Source: Neobacillus niacini (GTDB taxonomy: Bacteria > Bacillota > Bacilli > Bacillales > Cytobacillaceae). From it: a DNA stretch of 64,000 nucleotides. The notes beneath the pieces were generated by a model. The model was not told the DNA's origin. It saw only the letters and a program-made list of their open reading frames with translations, and made no database searches. This document shows, piece by piece, positions 14,970-24,177 of this stretch. Both the position numbers and the translations under genes were made by a program. Numbering within the stretch: the stretch's first letter is position 1; the number at the start of each line of letters is the position of its first letter. Where the stretch lies: the NCBI RefSeq assembly GCF_019749295.1, contig NZ_JACWFG010000003.1, positions 181,800-245,799 on the forward strand, written 5' to 3'.

Positions 14970-15815
14970 ATGAAAAAAATCGTATTTATCGGTGCCGGAT
15001 CAATGGCTGAAGCATTCATTTCAGGGATTCTTGAAAATAGTTTGATTGATAGAAAAAACGTATGGGTTACAAATAATTCAAATGCAGAACGGCTGAAGAG
15101 GATAAATGATAGGTACGGAGTTCGCACCACCTACGATTTAAAGGAATTGTTTGAAGGAGCTGAAATTGTCGTATTATCGATGAAACCAAAGGATGCGGCA
15201 GCGGCCATTCAAGATATACGTGAATATTTAACACAAGAAATGCTGGTAGTTTCTGTGTTAGCGGGTGTGTCCATGAGTACTATCGAGACATTAGCGAGAT
15301 TACCAATTGCGGTTGTTAGAGCAATGCCGAATACATCGGCAGCAGTTGGTAAATCTGCCACTGCTGTTGCTGTAAATGAACGAGTTACTTCTGAGCAAAT
15401 TGAATTAATGAAGGATTTATTTGGAACCGTCGGCTTGACTACTTTCGTAGAAGAAGAGCAGCTTGATGCTGTTACAGGACTCTCCGGCAGCGGACCAGCG
15501 TATATTTATTACCTGATTGAAGCTATGGAAAAAAGCGCCGTTGAGGTTGGACTCGATAAGGATATGGCGAGCGAATTAATCGTGCAAACATTAATTGGCG
15601 CCGCAGAGATGGTGAAAAATTCCACTAAATCATCTGAACAGTTACGTAGAGATGTAACAAGCCCAGGCGGTACAACAGAGGCTGGAGTTAAAGTGCTTGA
15701 AGATCATCAAGTACAGCAGGCGTTCATTTCTTGTATTAAGGCTGCAACGGCTCAATCGAAAAAAATGGGAGCGGCATTGCGTGAACAGCTGGAAGTGACT
15801 GAACCAACTTCCTAA
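14970..15815 (+). CDS. proI: Pyrroline-5-carboxylate reductase
   Basis: A 281-residue reductase for the last step of proline synthesis, P5C to proline with NAD(P)H. The Rossmann motif FIGAGSMAEAF is at residues 5-15. The family signature in the C-terminal domain (GLSGSGPAY and the segment RRDVTSPGGTTEAG) is complete. The ATG follows AGGAGG. Transcription is gated by the proline T-box directly upstream. B. subtilis has several P5C reductases; the T-box and location next to yqjP/yqjQ point to ProI (YqjO). Confidence 0.92.
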   Translation: MKKIVFIGAGSMAEAFISGILENSLIDRKNVWVTNNSNAERLKRINDRYGVRTTYDLKELFEGAEIVVLSMKPKDAAAAIQDIREYLTQEMLVVSVLAGVSMSTIETLARLPIAVVRAMPNTSAAVGKSATAVAVNERVTSEQIELMKDLFGTVGLTTFVEEEQLDAVTGLSGSGPAYIYYLIEAMEKSAVEVGLDKDMASELIVQTLIGAAEMVKNSTKSSEQLRRDVTSPGGTTEAGVKVLEDHQVQQAFISCIKAATAQSKKMGAALREQLEVTEPTS

Positions 15816-15869
15816 TTTGTTTCTATTGATTTAAACTAGGGTTAAAAGAGACTAGGAAGTGTGTAAAAG

Positions 15870-17009
15870 ATGCTAACGGTATTATTCTCATTGGGAATCC
15901 TGGTCTGGACTGTTTTCCTTATAGATGGGGTTATAGGTTTGCGGAAAATAGAAGCTTTAGAGGCTGAGGATTGCTTAGAAAATGGACCTTTGTTATCCGT
16001 CATTGTAGCGGCACGCAATGAAGAAGGGGAAATAAAAGCTAGCATCCTCAGCCAATTAGAGCAAACGTATAAAAACGTTGAGTGGATCCTCGTTAATGAC
16101 CGGTCAACAGATTCCACAGGGTATTTGATGGAGGAGCTGCAACAAGAGGATTCGCGCATCTCTGTGGTTCATATAGAGGAATTGCCTGAAGGCTGGCTTG
16201 GAAAAAATAACGCTTTATATAGGGGATATCTTCAGGCATCTGGAAAATGGCTGTTGTTTACCGATGCTGATGTGAAATTTGAAAAAGAGGCATTTGCAAA
16301 GGCATTAAGATATTTTGAACGCCACAAGCTGGACCATTTAACTGCCGCACCTAACTTAAGCGCTAAGAAATTTTGGTTAAAAACATTTGTAGCTTTTTTC
16401 TTATTTGGATTTTCCTATTTTAAACGGCCTTGGGCTGCTAACAACCCAAAGTCAAGAATCGGGACTGGAATTGGCGCTTTTAATCTGGTTTCAAAGGCAT
16501 CGTATAAGGCGTTCGGAACACACGAGAAGGTAAAACTGAGGCCGGATGACGACCTGCAGCTTGGAATGAGAATGAAACAAGCAGGCTATCGTCAAAGGAT
16601 TGTTACGGCTCTTAAGCTGATTGAAGTAGAATGGTACGGAAGTTTGAAAGAAGCATTTGTCGGTCTTGAAAAAAATACATTTGCCGGATTACAGTACCGG
16701 GTAAGTATGGTGCTATTTGCGATATTTGGTGTATTTGTTACGAATGTCCTTCCGTTCATTACCCTATTTTCACCTGATAAAATACTTGCATTTTTGAGCT
16801 TAGGCATTATTTTGTTAAGTGGAATTCATTATGTATTGGTAATCAAAAAAATGACGATATTCTCTCCTGCTATGTTTTTTGTATTACCTGTAACAGCTCT
16901 GTTGTTTATCTATTGTATTATTCGGGCCAGTCTATTAACCTTTAAACGCGGCGGAATCATGTGGAGGGGTACCATATATAAATTAAGCGAGTTAAGGGAG
17001 AAGGAGTAA
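15870..17009 (+). CDS. Membrane glycosyltransferase, family 2
   Basis: A 379-residue GT2-family protein. An N-terminal membrane helix (about 1-22) is followed by the GT-A domain: SVIVAARNEE (about 45-54), NDRSTDST, and the metal-binding TDADV (about 130-134). An RPDDDLQLG acidic motif follows and then three or four C-terminal membrane helices (about 285-370). The architecture resembles glycosyltransferases of carotenoid (CrtQ-like) or hopanoid lipids, so a lipid-linked acceptor at the inner membrane is likely. The acceptor and sugar cannot be read from the sequence. It lies alone between proI and namA and is not in this place in B. subtilis. Confidence 0.75.
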   Translation: MLTVLFSLGILVWTVFLIDGVIGLRKIEALEAEDCLENGPLLSVIVAARNEEGEIKASILSQLEQTYKNVEWILVNDRSTDSTGYLMEELQQEDSRISVVHIEELPEGWLGKNNALYRGYLQASGKWLLFTDADVKFEKEAFAKALRYFERHKLDHLTAAPNLSAKKFWLKTFVAFFLFGFSYFKRPWAANNPKSRIGTGIGAFNLVSKASYKAFGTHEKVKLRPDDDLQLGMRMKQAGYRQRIVTALKLIEVEWYGSLKEAFVGLEKNTFAGLQYRVSMVLFAIFGVFVTNVLPFITLFSPDKILAFLSLGIILLSGIHYVLVIKKMTIFSPAMFFVLPVTALLFIYCIIRASLLTFKRGGIMWRGTIYKLSELREKE

Positions 17010-17047
17010 GGCACTATTTTTATAAAATGAGATTTCGTTTGTTATAC

Positions 17048-17149
17048 TAGAGTGGACTTTAGTATAGTGACCGAGTAGTATGGTTTGGGTCACTCTAGGT
17101 TGTCTTGAGTGACCCAAATCTCTTTATAGACCATTTTTCAGTCACTCTA
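17048..17149. repeat. Nested inverted repeat (GTCACTC element)
   Basis: A perfect 12-bp stem TTTGGGTCACTC (17084-17095) / GAGTGACCCAAA (17107-17118) with an 11-nt loop lies inside further inverted pieces: ATGGT/ACCAT (about 17080/17130) and the outer TAGAGTG-ACT (17048) / AGTCACTCTA (17140-17149). No T-run follows, so it is not a standard terminator. It occupies the gap between the glycosyltransferase gene and namA. Confidence 0.6.
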
Positions 17150-17190
17150 CCCAAGGCTGTACATATAAAACTATCAATAGGAGGCTTACA

Positions 17191-18210
17191 ATGTCTACGA
17201 AATTATTTTCCCCTTTTACAATTAAGGATGTTACATTGAAAAATCGAATTGTAATGGCGCCGATGTGCATGTATTCAAGTCATAACGAAGACGGGCACAT
17301 TCAAAACTGGCATCGTACCCATTATACTAGCAGAGCAGTTGGACAAGTCGGGCTTATTATTGTTGAAGCAACTGCAGTAACGAAGCAAGGCAGGATTTCA
17401 GCTAGGGATTTAGGAATATGGAGTGATGACCACATTGAAGGCTTCGCAGAACTCGTTAGCTTAATGAAGGAGCATGGTGCTAAAACAGGTATCCAGCTTG
17501 CACACGCAGGGAGAAAGGCAGACCTAGAAGGTGAAATCATCGCCCCTTCGGCCTTAGCTTTTAATGAGAAAATGAAAACGCCAAAAGAAATGACAAAAGA
17601 GGATATTAAAGAAACCATTGAGGCTTTTAAAAAAGGTGCAGAACGGGCAGCAAAAGCTGGTTTTGATGTAATTGAAATACATGCTGCACATGGTTATTTA
17701 ATTAATGAATTCCTCTCTCCGTTATCAAATAAAAGAAGTGATGAATACGGTGGTTCATCCGAAAATCGCTATCGCTTGCTTCGTGAAGTAATTGAAGGTA
17801 TCAAAAGTGTTTGGGATGGAGTACTATTTGTACGGGTTTCAGCTCATGAATATCATGAAGAGGGATTAACACCGCTGGATTATGTATTTTTCAGCCAATG
17901 GATGAAGGAACAAGGCGTAGATTTAATTGATACAAGCTCTGGAGGAGTTGTACCAGCACAGATTAATGTCTATCCCGGCTATCAAGTCCCTTACTCAGAA
18001 ACCATTAGAAATGGTGCTGAAATTCCCACAGGAGCAGTAGGATTAATTACAACTGGTATCCAAGCCGAGGAAATTCTTCAAAATGAGCGTGCCGATTTAG
18101 TGTTTTTAGCTCGGGAATTATTACGGGACCCATACTGGCCAAGAACGGCAGCCAAGGAACTGGGTGTCATCATAGAAGGGCCAAAACAATATGAACGAGG
18201 TTGGAATTAA
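17191..18210 (+). CDS. namA: NADPH dehydrogenase NamA (old yellow enzyme)
   Basis: A 339-residue FMN-dependent ene-reductase of the YqjM class. It has the N-terminal [15 protein letters not shown], where the cysteine tunes FMN as in YqjM. The active-site His pair is in [13 protein letters not shown], and [14 protein letters not shown] and FVRVSAHE are typical. It reduces activated C=C bonds of unsaturated carbonyls. The ATG has AGGAGG upstream. Tandem hairpins follow the stop. Confidence 0.92.
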   Translation: MSTKLFSPFTIKDVTLKNRIVMAPMCMYSSHNEDGHIQNWHRTHYTSRAVGQVGLIIVEATAVTKQGRISARDLGIWSDDHIEGFAELVSLMKEHGAKTGIQLAHAGRKADLEGEIIAPSALAFNEKMKTPKEMTKEDIKETIEAFKKGAERAAKAGFDVIEIHAAHGYLINEFLSPLSNKRSDEYGGSSENRYRLLREVIEGIKSVWDGVLFVRVSAHEYHEEGLTPLDYVFFSQWMKEQGVDLIDTSSGGVVPAQINVYPGYQVPYSETIRNGAEIPTGAVGLITTGIQAEEILQNERADLVFLARELLRDPYWPRTAAKELGVIIEGPKQYERGWN

Positions 18211-18217
18211 CAAGTAA

Positions 18218-18272
18218 GACGGCCAAGGCCGTCAGATTGTCGGGAAAGGTATCTTTCTCGGCAATTTTTATT
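18218..18272 (+). terminator. Tandem hairpins and terminator after namA
   Basis: A GACGGCC-AA-GGCCGTC stem (18218-18233) is followed by TTGTCGGGAAAG/CTTTCTCGGCAA (18237-18264) and a T-rich tail (TTTTTATTTTTTT). The second hairpin is the intrinsic terminator of namA. Confidence 0.85.
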
Positions 18273-18290
18273 TTTTTGCCTGCCCAAAGG

Positions 18291-18426
18291 CCTGTTAATT
18301 TCCGCTCCAGGTGCTTCGCTTTCCGCGGGCGTGCCGGGGAGCCTCCTCAGCGCTTAAGCGCCTGCGGGGTCTCCCCAGCCCCGTACTCCCGCAGGAGTCT
18401 TCGCACCTTCCACTCCAATCAACAGG
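18291..18426. repeat. Dispersed palindromic element, copy B
   Basis: Bounded by CCTGTTAATTT and CCAATCAACAGG, with internal blocks GCTTCGCTTTCCGCGGGCG, GAGCCTCCTCAGCGCTTAAG and GCAGGAGTCTTCGCACCTTC. Same orientation as copies A and D. It sits between the namA terminator and the transposase remnant. Confidence 0.85.
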
Positions 18427-18646
18427 GAGAATTAACCTGGATATTGCCACACACTTTTTCAAACCTGGCTAAGTGCGTGGCAAACTTTTTCATGTTTTGG
18501 ATGCATCGGTAAGTAACACTTGCTCACCAATAAAAGAAAAATTAATATACTAGTCCCACCTTTCTTAACAGGTGATCGTGAGGCACTAAATCATCAATAA
18601 ATACAAATTCCGCTTCATTTTGTATCTCTTTTTTAGGCTTATACAT
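18425..18646 (-). pseudogene. Deleted IS1182-like transposase remnant
   Basis: On the minus strand an ATG at 18646 opens a 34-residue stretch, MYKPKKEIQNEAEFVFIDD, continuing LVPHDHLLRKV, then a stop at 18542. The motif F-x-IDDLVPxDHLLRK is the N-terminal hallmark of IS1182-type transposases. Further on (about 18430-18510, same strand) the frame CIQNMKKFATHLARFEKV resembles the C-terminal end of such proteins. The catalytic middle, about 400 residues, is missing, so this is an internally deleted relic. Identification is by motif memory only. Confidence 0.5.
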
Positions 18647-18755
18647 TTAATCCACCGGCCTATTAATATAAATAATATTATGCTAAATCAACGCGGTGAA
18701 TTGTTAAAGTTATTGAAAAATAAAGGCTCTTTTCTAAAAGATTGATGCAAAGAGT

Positions 18756-18887
18756 GGATTGGAGCGAAAGGTGCTTGACTCCTGCGGGATGTAGAGGAAA
18801 AGTCGAGACCCCACAGACGCGCAGCGTCGAGGAGGCTCGACTTCCTCCCCGCGGAAAGCAAGCACCTGTAGCGGAAAGGAACGGTCC
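18756..18887. repeat. Dispersed palindromic element, copy C (inverted, variant)
   Basis: Reads GGATTGGAGCGAAAGGTGC, ACTCCTGCGGGATG, GAGACCCCACAGACGCGCAG, GAGGAGGCTCGACTTCC and GCGGAAAGCAAGCACC, ending GGAACGGTCC. It is the same block order as the reverse complement of copies A, B and D, but with different ends (GGATTGGAGCG / GGAACGGTCC rather than TGTTGATT / AATCAACA). It lies between the transposase relic and the rnz terminator. Confidence 0.8.
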
Positions 18888-18925
18888 ATTTGTATACAAA
18901 AAACAACATTCTATACAAAAAGAGC

Positions 18926-18977
18926 CAAAATAAAAGACTGTCGAGAGTTTCTCGACAGCCTGACGGCCAAGGTCGTC
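18926..18977 (-). terminator. Tandem hairpins and terminator after rnz
   Basis: On the minus strand CTGTCGAGA-AAC-TCTCGACAG (18938-18958) is followed by TCTTTTATTTT. A GACGGCC-AA-GGTCGTC stem (18962-18977), nearly identical to the one after namA, precedes it in the transcript. Confidence 0.85.
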
Positions 18978-18995
18978 TTTATTTATTATATAAGC

Positions 18996-19919
18996 TTATT
19001 TACTAGGTATATTTATTTCTTTAAAGTCTTCGGCTATTTCGGTATTAGGGAATATCTCCTGTGCTTCCTTAACTAACTCAAGCCAGGCTTGCCGGTCGTA
19101 ACGCGAGCTAATATGAGTCAAGCAGAGCTGCTTACTTCCTGATATCCTTGCTATCTCTGCAGCCTGATTGGTGGTTGAGTGAAAATAATCATAGGCCAGC
19201 TTCTCTTCTCCTTTTGAAAAGGTTGCTTCATGGATTAATAAATCCGCATCCTGAGCTAAGGAAATAGCATTCTCGCAGTATCTGGTATCTCCTAGAATTG
19301 TGATAATCCGTCCCTTTTGATCTGGACCAAGAAACTCTGCTGGAGCGATAACTCTCCCATCCTCAAGCGTAACACTTTCACCTTCTTTAATTTTCCGGAA
19401 AAGCGGTCCAGGCTTTACACCAGCCTCTACAAGCTTATCCGCTAAAAGCGTCCCTGGCCTGTCCTTCTCAATAATCCGATACCCGTATGAAGGAATTCCA
19501 TGTTCTAATAGTTGTGCTTTTACAATAAACTGTTCATCTTCAAAAATAACGCCTTCATCAATTTCAACAACCTTTAAGGGGTATTTCAAGTAGGTTTGGC
19601 TGACCGAAAGACTTATCGTAATATACTCTTGCAGTCCTTTTGGCCCGTAAACAGTCACCTCCGATTCTCCACCTTGAAATGAACGGCTCGCTAATAGCCC
19701 AGGAAGCCCATAGATATGGTCACCGTGAAGATGTGTGATGAAAACTTTTTCGATTCTACGCGGTTTAATAGATGTATGTAAAATTTGATGCTGAGTTGCT
19801 TCACCTGCATCAAATAACCAAATCGCCCCCCGTTCTTCAAGTAATTTTAAGGCGATTGAAGTAACGTTGCGAAGCTTAGCTGGAATACCCGCTCCTGTTC
19901 CTAAAAAAAATATATCCAA
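18996..19919 (-). CDS. rnz: Ribonuclease Z
   Basis: A 307-residue tRNA 3' endonuclease of the MBL fold. The zinc motif HLHGDH is at about 63-68; [14 protein letters not shown] opens the protein as in B. subtilis Rnz, and HEATF and LTHISSRY supply later ligands. I choose a TTG start at 19919 because AAAGGAGGA lies 5 nt upstream and homologues begin at this point; an upstream ATG would add 19 residues that do not look like the family. It diverges from zwf as in B. subtilis. Confidence 0.92.
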   Translation of the reverse strand: MDIFFLGTGAGIPAKLRNVTSIALKLLEERGAIWLFDAGEATQHQILHTSIKPRRIEKVFITHLHGDHIYGLPGLLASRSFQGGESEVTVYGPKGLQEYITISLSVSQTYLKYPLKVVEIDEGVIFEDEQFIVKAQLLEHGIPSYGYRIIEKDRPGTLLADKLVEAGVKPGPLFRKIKEGESVTLEDGRVIAPAEFLGPDQKGRIITILGDTRYCENAISLAQDADLLIHEATFSKGEEKLAYDYFHSTTNQAAEIARISGSKQLCLTHISSRYDRQAWLELVKEAQEIFPNTEIAEDFKEINIPSK

Positions 19920-20081
19920 ACTGGCTCCTCCTTTTCCGAATAATTTTATAAATAATATAGCATATTGCTTGCACAATTGCCCTATGTGCGTTTATTCTCT
20001 TTTAAAGGACTAGATTTGGATACATGCTTCAGAGGTTTTTTGCAAAATCTAAATTGAATACATATAAAGAGAGGTATTATC

Positions 20082-21584
20082 GTGGAACAATCTAAAAATA
20101 TGACTTCATTAATTATGATTTTTGGTGCAACGGGAGACCTAGCCGTTCGGAAGCTTTTTCCGTCACTTTACCGATTGTTTCAAAAAGGGAAGTTAGACAA
20201 ATTTGCAGTCATTGGTGTAGCAAGGAGACCCTTAACTACAGAAGAGTTTCAGAATTCTGTAAAGGACTCTGTCATAACGGCTCTAGGGAAAAAGGAAAAA
20301 ATCGACGAGTTTATCTCTCATTTCTATTATCAGTCACATGATGTATCAGATTCTAACTCATACCAAAACCTAAAAAATTTAGCACAGCAAATTGATGATC
20401 AATATGAATTAGAAGGAAATCGGATTTTCTATCTAGCTATGGCTCCTGAATTTTTTGGTCCTATCGCCCTCCATTTAAAATCGGATGGATTGACGGATGT
20501 AAAAGGATACAAACGACTTGTAATTGAAAAACCATTCGGACATGATCTCGAATCCGCAAAATTGTTAAACAATCAAATTCGCGGGGCCTTTTCAGAAAGC
20601 GAAGTTTACAGGATTGATCACTACTTAGGCAAAGAAATGGTTCGGAACATAGAAGTTATTCGTTTTGCCAATGCCATTTTTGAACCATTATGGAATAATC
20701 GCTATATCTCCAATATTCAAATTACCTCAAGTGAGGTGCTTGGAGTAGAAGAACGCGGCCGTTATTATGAAACAAGCGGGGCTCTTCGGGATATGGTTCA
20801 AAACCATATGATGCAAATGGTGGCACTTCTTGCAATGGAGCCTCCGATTAAATTGACAACCGATGAAGTACGTTCTGAGAAGGTACGAGTATTTCGTTCA
20901 CTAAGAATGATCAAAGGGGATAAGATAAATAAATATTTTGTCAGGGGACAATATGGTGCAGGTATGATAGAGGATCAACAGGTCCCTGAATACCGGGCAG
21001 AACCAATGGTGGACAAGGAGTCGAATACAGAAACATTTGTGGCCGGAAAGATTATGATCGATAATTTCCGCTGGGCGGGTGTACCTTTTTACATTCGAAC
21101 TGGAAAGAGAATGACAACAAAGTCCACGAAGATTGTTGTTCAATTTAAAGACATTCCGATGAATCTTTATTATCAGCCGGAAAAATTGTTGAACCCGAAC
21201 CTGCTTGTCATTCATATTCAGCCTGAGGAAGGAATCACCCTTCATCTCAACGCTAAAAAGGCTGGGGGCCATCTCGATGCTCAAGAAGTTAAATTGAGTT
21301 TTGCTAACACAGGGATTCATGCGATGAACACACCTGAAGGATATGAAAAGCTTCTATATGATTGCATGCGCGGCGACGCAACTAATTTTACTCACTGGGA
21401 TGAAGTTGCTTATTCTTGGGCATTTGTTGATAATATCTCTGAAGTATGGGAAAAAACGAAAGCAGTAGACTATCCAAATTATGAATCTGGTTCAATGGGA
21501 CCGAAAGCTGCCGATGAACTGTTAGAAAAAGACGGATTTTTCTGGTGGCCTGTAACAGATTTAGATGTAGATATCTGTAAATAA
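20082..21584 (+). CDS. zwf: Glucose-6-phosphate 1-dehydrogenase
   Basis: A 500-residue enzyme making 6-phosphogluconolactone and NADPH at the entry to the pentose phosphate pathway. The nucleotide motif GATGDLAVRKLFPSLY is near residue 15. The active-site RIDHYLGKEMV and EKPFGHD are intact. Length is normal. The start is GTG behind GAGAGGT. It is followed by a terminator shared with convergent dinB. Confidence 0.95.
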   Translation: MEQSKNMTSLIMIFGATGDLAVRKLFPSLYRLFQKGKLDKFAVIGVARRPLTTEEFQNSVKDSVITALGKKEKIDEFISHFYYQSHDVSDSNSYQNLKNLAQQIDDQYELEGNRIFYLAMAPEFFGPIALHLKSDGLTDVKGYKRLVIEKPFGHDLESAKLLNNQIRGAFSESEVYRIDHYLGKEMVRNIEVIRFANAIFEPLWNNRYISNIQITSSEVLGVEERGRYYETSGALRDMVQNHMMQMVALLAMEPPIKLTTDEVRSEKVRVFRSLRMIKGDKINKYFVRGQYGAGMIEDQQVPEYRAEPMVDKESNTETFVAGKIMIDNFRWAGVPFYIRTGKRMTTKSTKIVVQFKDIPMNLYYQPEKLLNPNLLVIHIQPEEGITLHLNAKKAGGHLDAQEVKLSFANTGIHAMNTPEGYEKLLYDCMRGDATNFTHWDEVAYSWAFVDNISEVWEKTKAVDYPNYESGSMGPKAADELLEKDGFFWWPVTDLDVDICK

Positions 21585-21585
21585 T

Positions 21586-21632
21586 ACAAAAAGCTCCGCA
21601 TTTGTTTATTAAACAATGGCGGAGCTTTTATT
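21586..21632. terminator. Convergent terminator between zwf and dinB
   Basis: AAAAGCTCCGC/GCGGAGCTTTT stem around a 19-nt AT-rich loop, with A/T runs on both sides; it overlaps the dinB stop. Confidence 0.8.
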
Positions 21633-22908
21633 CTTCTTCTTGCTGTTTTTGTGGAAAGGTTCGAAGAAAGTCTTTATTAAAACTTGTTCCCGTTCCCACG
21701 TTATGAGCATGATCGATATTTCTATTACCAGCATTTTCAATGATATTCTTCCCATATTTGTCCCGTAGAGTGGAAAGGGTTTTAAGCAAGGGCTCTTTTT
21801 TTGCATCTTTTTCAAATGAAAATAAATCAAGCTGTTTATAGGCTGAATTCTGCTCTACTAAATCGTAGCCTGTAATGCCTAATAGTCGGACAGAATTCCC
21901 GTTCCAATGCTTAAGAAAAATCTGCTTCGAAAGTGAAGCTATATCTTCTTTCTGTTGAATGGGGTTGGAAAGTTTCTTACTGCGGGTAATGGTTTTCCGA
22001 TCTTTAAAACGGATGGTGATGCCCAGCGTTGTGGCTAGGACATTTTTCCGCTTTAATCTTACCGAAACTGTATCTGCCAAAGCTTCCAAAACCCGGTACA
22101 ATTCTTGTTGATTGCTCGTATCCTTTGGCAGCGTTGTGGAATTTCCAATACTCTTAAATTCAGAAACAGATTCAGGGTCTACCACCCTATTATCAATTCC
22201 ATTTGCCCTCTCCTTTATGCGGATACCATTAATGCCAAGCAGAGACTTTAGCTGTATCTCATTGCCTGCAGCTAATTCTCCAATGGTATGAATGCCAATT
22301 GTTGTTAGCTTTTCAGCTGTCTTTTTGCCAACACCATGCATTTCACTGGTGTTTAACGGCCACAGAACGGAGGGAACATCACGCTTTCGCAGTATCGTTA
22401 TTCCCATCGGTTTTTTCATATCAGAGGCTGTCTTTGCTAAAAATTTATTGGGAGCAATCCCGATACTGCATGGCAGATCAAGCTGCTCGAGAACCCTTTT
22501 TTGGATACTTTGGGCGATTTCTATTGGACTCCCTAGTTCATAGGAATCGGTAATATCCATAAACCCTTCATCAATTGATACAGGTTCCACGAGCTCTGTA
22601 TAATTCCTGAGAATCTCAAACATGGCAATTGATGCAGTCCGGTAGCGGTCAAAATTAGGTTTTCTGATGATTAACTGGGGACAGAGTTTCTTCGCTTCCC
22701 ACAACGGCATGGTTGTCTTGACTCCGAATTTTCTAGCTTCATAGCTGCAGGTAATAATAATCCCCCTGCGCTCCTCCACGTTTCCGGCAATAGCAACAGG
22801 CTTCCCCTTCAATTCTGAATCATACGCCATCTCCACTGAGGCGTAGAAGCTATTCATATCAACATGCAGTATGACTCTTCCCTTTTTCGGATACATTTCC
22901 TTCTTCAT
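21628..22908 (-). CDS. dinB: DNA polymerase IV (DinB/YqjH)
   Basis: A 426-residue Y-family translesion polymerase. Catalytic carboxylates are D17 (HVDMNSFYASV) and D113/E114 (SIDEGF). The little-finger domain ends with a clamp-binding motif KQLDLFSF. The start follows AGGAGAAG. Unlike polY2 at 11042 it has no YolD partner and I see no LexA-type box in the 70 bp upstream. Location beside zwf and yqjE matches B. subtilis yqjH. Confidence 0.92.
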   Translation of the reverse strand: MKKEMYPKKGRVILHVDMNSFYASVEMAYDSELKGKPVAIAGNVEERRGIIITCSYEARKFGVKTTMPLWEAKKLCPQLIIRKPNFDRYRTASIAMFEILRNYTELVEPVSIDEGFMDITDSYELGSPIEIAQSIQKRVLEQLDLPCSIGIAPNKFLAKTASDMKKPMGITILRKRDVPSVLWPLNTSEMHGVGKKTAEKLTTIGIHTIGELAAGNEIQLKSLLGINGIRIKERANGIDNRVVDPESVSEFKSIGNSTTLPKDTSNQQELYRVLEALADTVSVRLKRKNVLATTLGITIRFKDRKTITRSKKLSNPIQQKEDIASLSKQIFLKHWNGNSVRLLGITGYDLVEQNSAYKQLDLFSFEKDAKKEPLLKTLSTLRDKYGKNIIENAGNRNIDHAHNVGTGTSFNKDFLRTFPQKQQEEE

Positions 22909-22943
22909 GGCACTTCTCCTAGAAAAATGGTACCTCTAGTATA

Positions 22944-22969
22944 ACAAAAGGAGAACCAAATGGCTCTCC
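22944..22969 (-). terminator. Terminator after yqjE
   Basis: On the minus strand GGAGAGCC-ATTT-GGTTCTCC (one G-U pair) followed by TTTTG. Confidence 0.65.
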
Positions 22970-22982
22970 GTCTAGGTATCAC

Positions 22983-24104
22983 TTATTGATTTGAAACCTC
23001 TTCAATAATTGCAATCGTCATTTCTGCAAGCTTGTTAAGTTCTTCAATCGGCATGCGTTCATTTGTAGTATGAATATCTTCATAACCTACTGCTAGGTTT
23101 ACAGTTGGAATATTGAAGCCCGCAATGACGTTGGCATCACTTCCGCCCCCGCTATGCTGTAATTCACAGCTGCGGCCAATTTTTTCCGCAGCTTTACGTG
23201 CGAGTTCAACTACCAAGTCACCTTCACCAAACTTAAAGCCTGGGTACATTACCTGGATATCCACTTCTGCTCTTCCACCCATTTCTGCAGCAACAGTTTC
23301 AAATGCTTCTTTCATTTTAGCAGCTTGTGCTTCCATTTTTTCAGCAATAAGTGAACGAGCTTCTGCTAAAATATCAACACGGTCGCAAACGATATTCGTT
23401 TGTGTTCCGCCTTCGAAGCGGCCGATGTTTGCTGTAGTTTCTGAGTCGATTCTGCCTAATGGCATTCTCGAAATTGATTTTGCTGCAATCGTGATTGCTG
23501 AAACCCCTTTTTCCGGAGCCACACCTGCATGAGCCGTTTTACCATATATAACCGCTTTTATCTTGGCTTGAGTAGGAGCTGCAACTACGATATTACCCAC
23601 TGCCCCATCACTGTCCAATGCGTAGCCATACTTTGCTTTCAGTAAGGACGAATCAAGTGCTTTAGCTCCTACAAGTCCAGATTCTTCGCCAACTGTGATA
23701 ACAAATTGGATTTGCCCATGGGGAATATTCTGCTCTTTTAAGACACGTATCGTTTCTAGCATAACTGCTAAGCCTGTTTTATCATCAGCACCTAAAATGG
23801 TTGTTCCATCTGTTACAACATAACCGTCTTTAATAGATGGTTTAACACCTCTTCCTGGAACGACTGTATCCATATGAGAAGTAAAGTAAATAGGATCTAC
23901 GCCGTCTTTAGTGGCAGCAAGGGTACAAATTAAATTCCCTGCCCCATGTCCTGTAACGGCCATTGTATCGTCTTCAAATACATCAAGACCTAAATCTGTA
24001 AACTTCTGTTTTAAAACTTTCGCAATTTCTGCTTCATATTTTGTTTCAGAGTCGATTTGTACAAGCTCTAAAAATTCATTCAAAAGACGTTCATGATTAA
24101 TCAT
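22983..24104 (-). CDS. yqjE: M20-family peptidase (tripeptidase T-like) YqjE
   Basis: A 373-residue zinc aminopeptidase of the M20 family. Metal ligands are seen in TSHMDTVVPG, LGADDKTGLAVML and the catalytic GEESGLVGA; the dimerisation (lid) domain contains GKTAHAGVAPEKG. A C-terminal ligand His is in EDIHTTNERM. It resembles PepT but is in the YqjE subgroup. It probably cleaves small peptides in the cytosol. It precedes or closes the yqjC-yqjD-yqjE cluster on the same strand. Confidence 0.87.
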   Translation of the reverse strand: MINHERLLNEFLELVQIDSETKYEAEIAKVLKQKFTDLGLDVFEDDTMAVTGHGAGNLICTLAATKDGVDPIYFTSHMDTVVPGRGVKPSIKDGYVVTDGTTILGADDKTGLAVMLETIRVLKEQNIPHGQIQFVITVGEESGLVGAKALDSSLLKAKYGYALDSDGAVGNIVVAAPTQAKIKAVIYGKTAHAGVAPEKGVSAITIAAKSISRMPLGRIDSETTANIGRFEGGTQTNIVCDRVDILAEARSLIAEKMEAQAAKMKEAFETVAAEMGGRAEVDIQVMYPGFKFGEGDLVVELARKAAEKIGRSCELQHSGGGSDANVIAGFNIPTVNLAVGYEDIHTTNERMPIEELNKLAEMTIAIIEEVSNQ

Positions 24105-24177
24105 CAGAATAACCCTCCGTTTTATGTACTCACTACTAGAGTATACTCCTTCATAATCCTGTCATCAAATGAAAGCA

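Noticed and set aside
18201..18512. Frame running from the namA end through copy B of the repeat
   Set aside because: It overlaps the namA terminator and the palindromic repeat; the translation is repeat-derived and unlike a protein.
23113..23532. Open frame of 139 codons on the plus strand inside yqjE
   Set aside because: Antisense shadow of a well-conserved peptidase; no ribosome binding site and a biased Ser/Ala/Pro composition typical of shadows.
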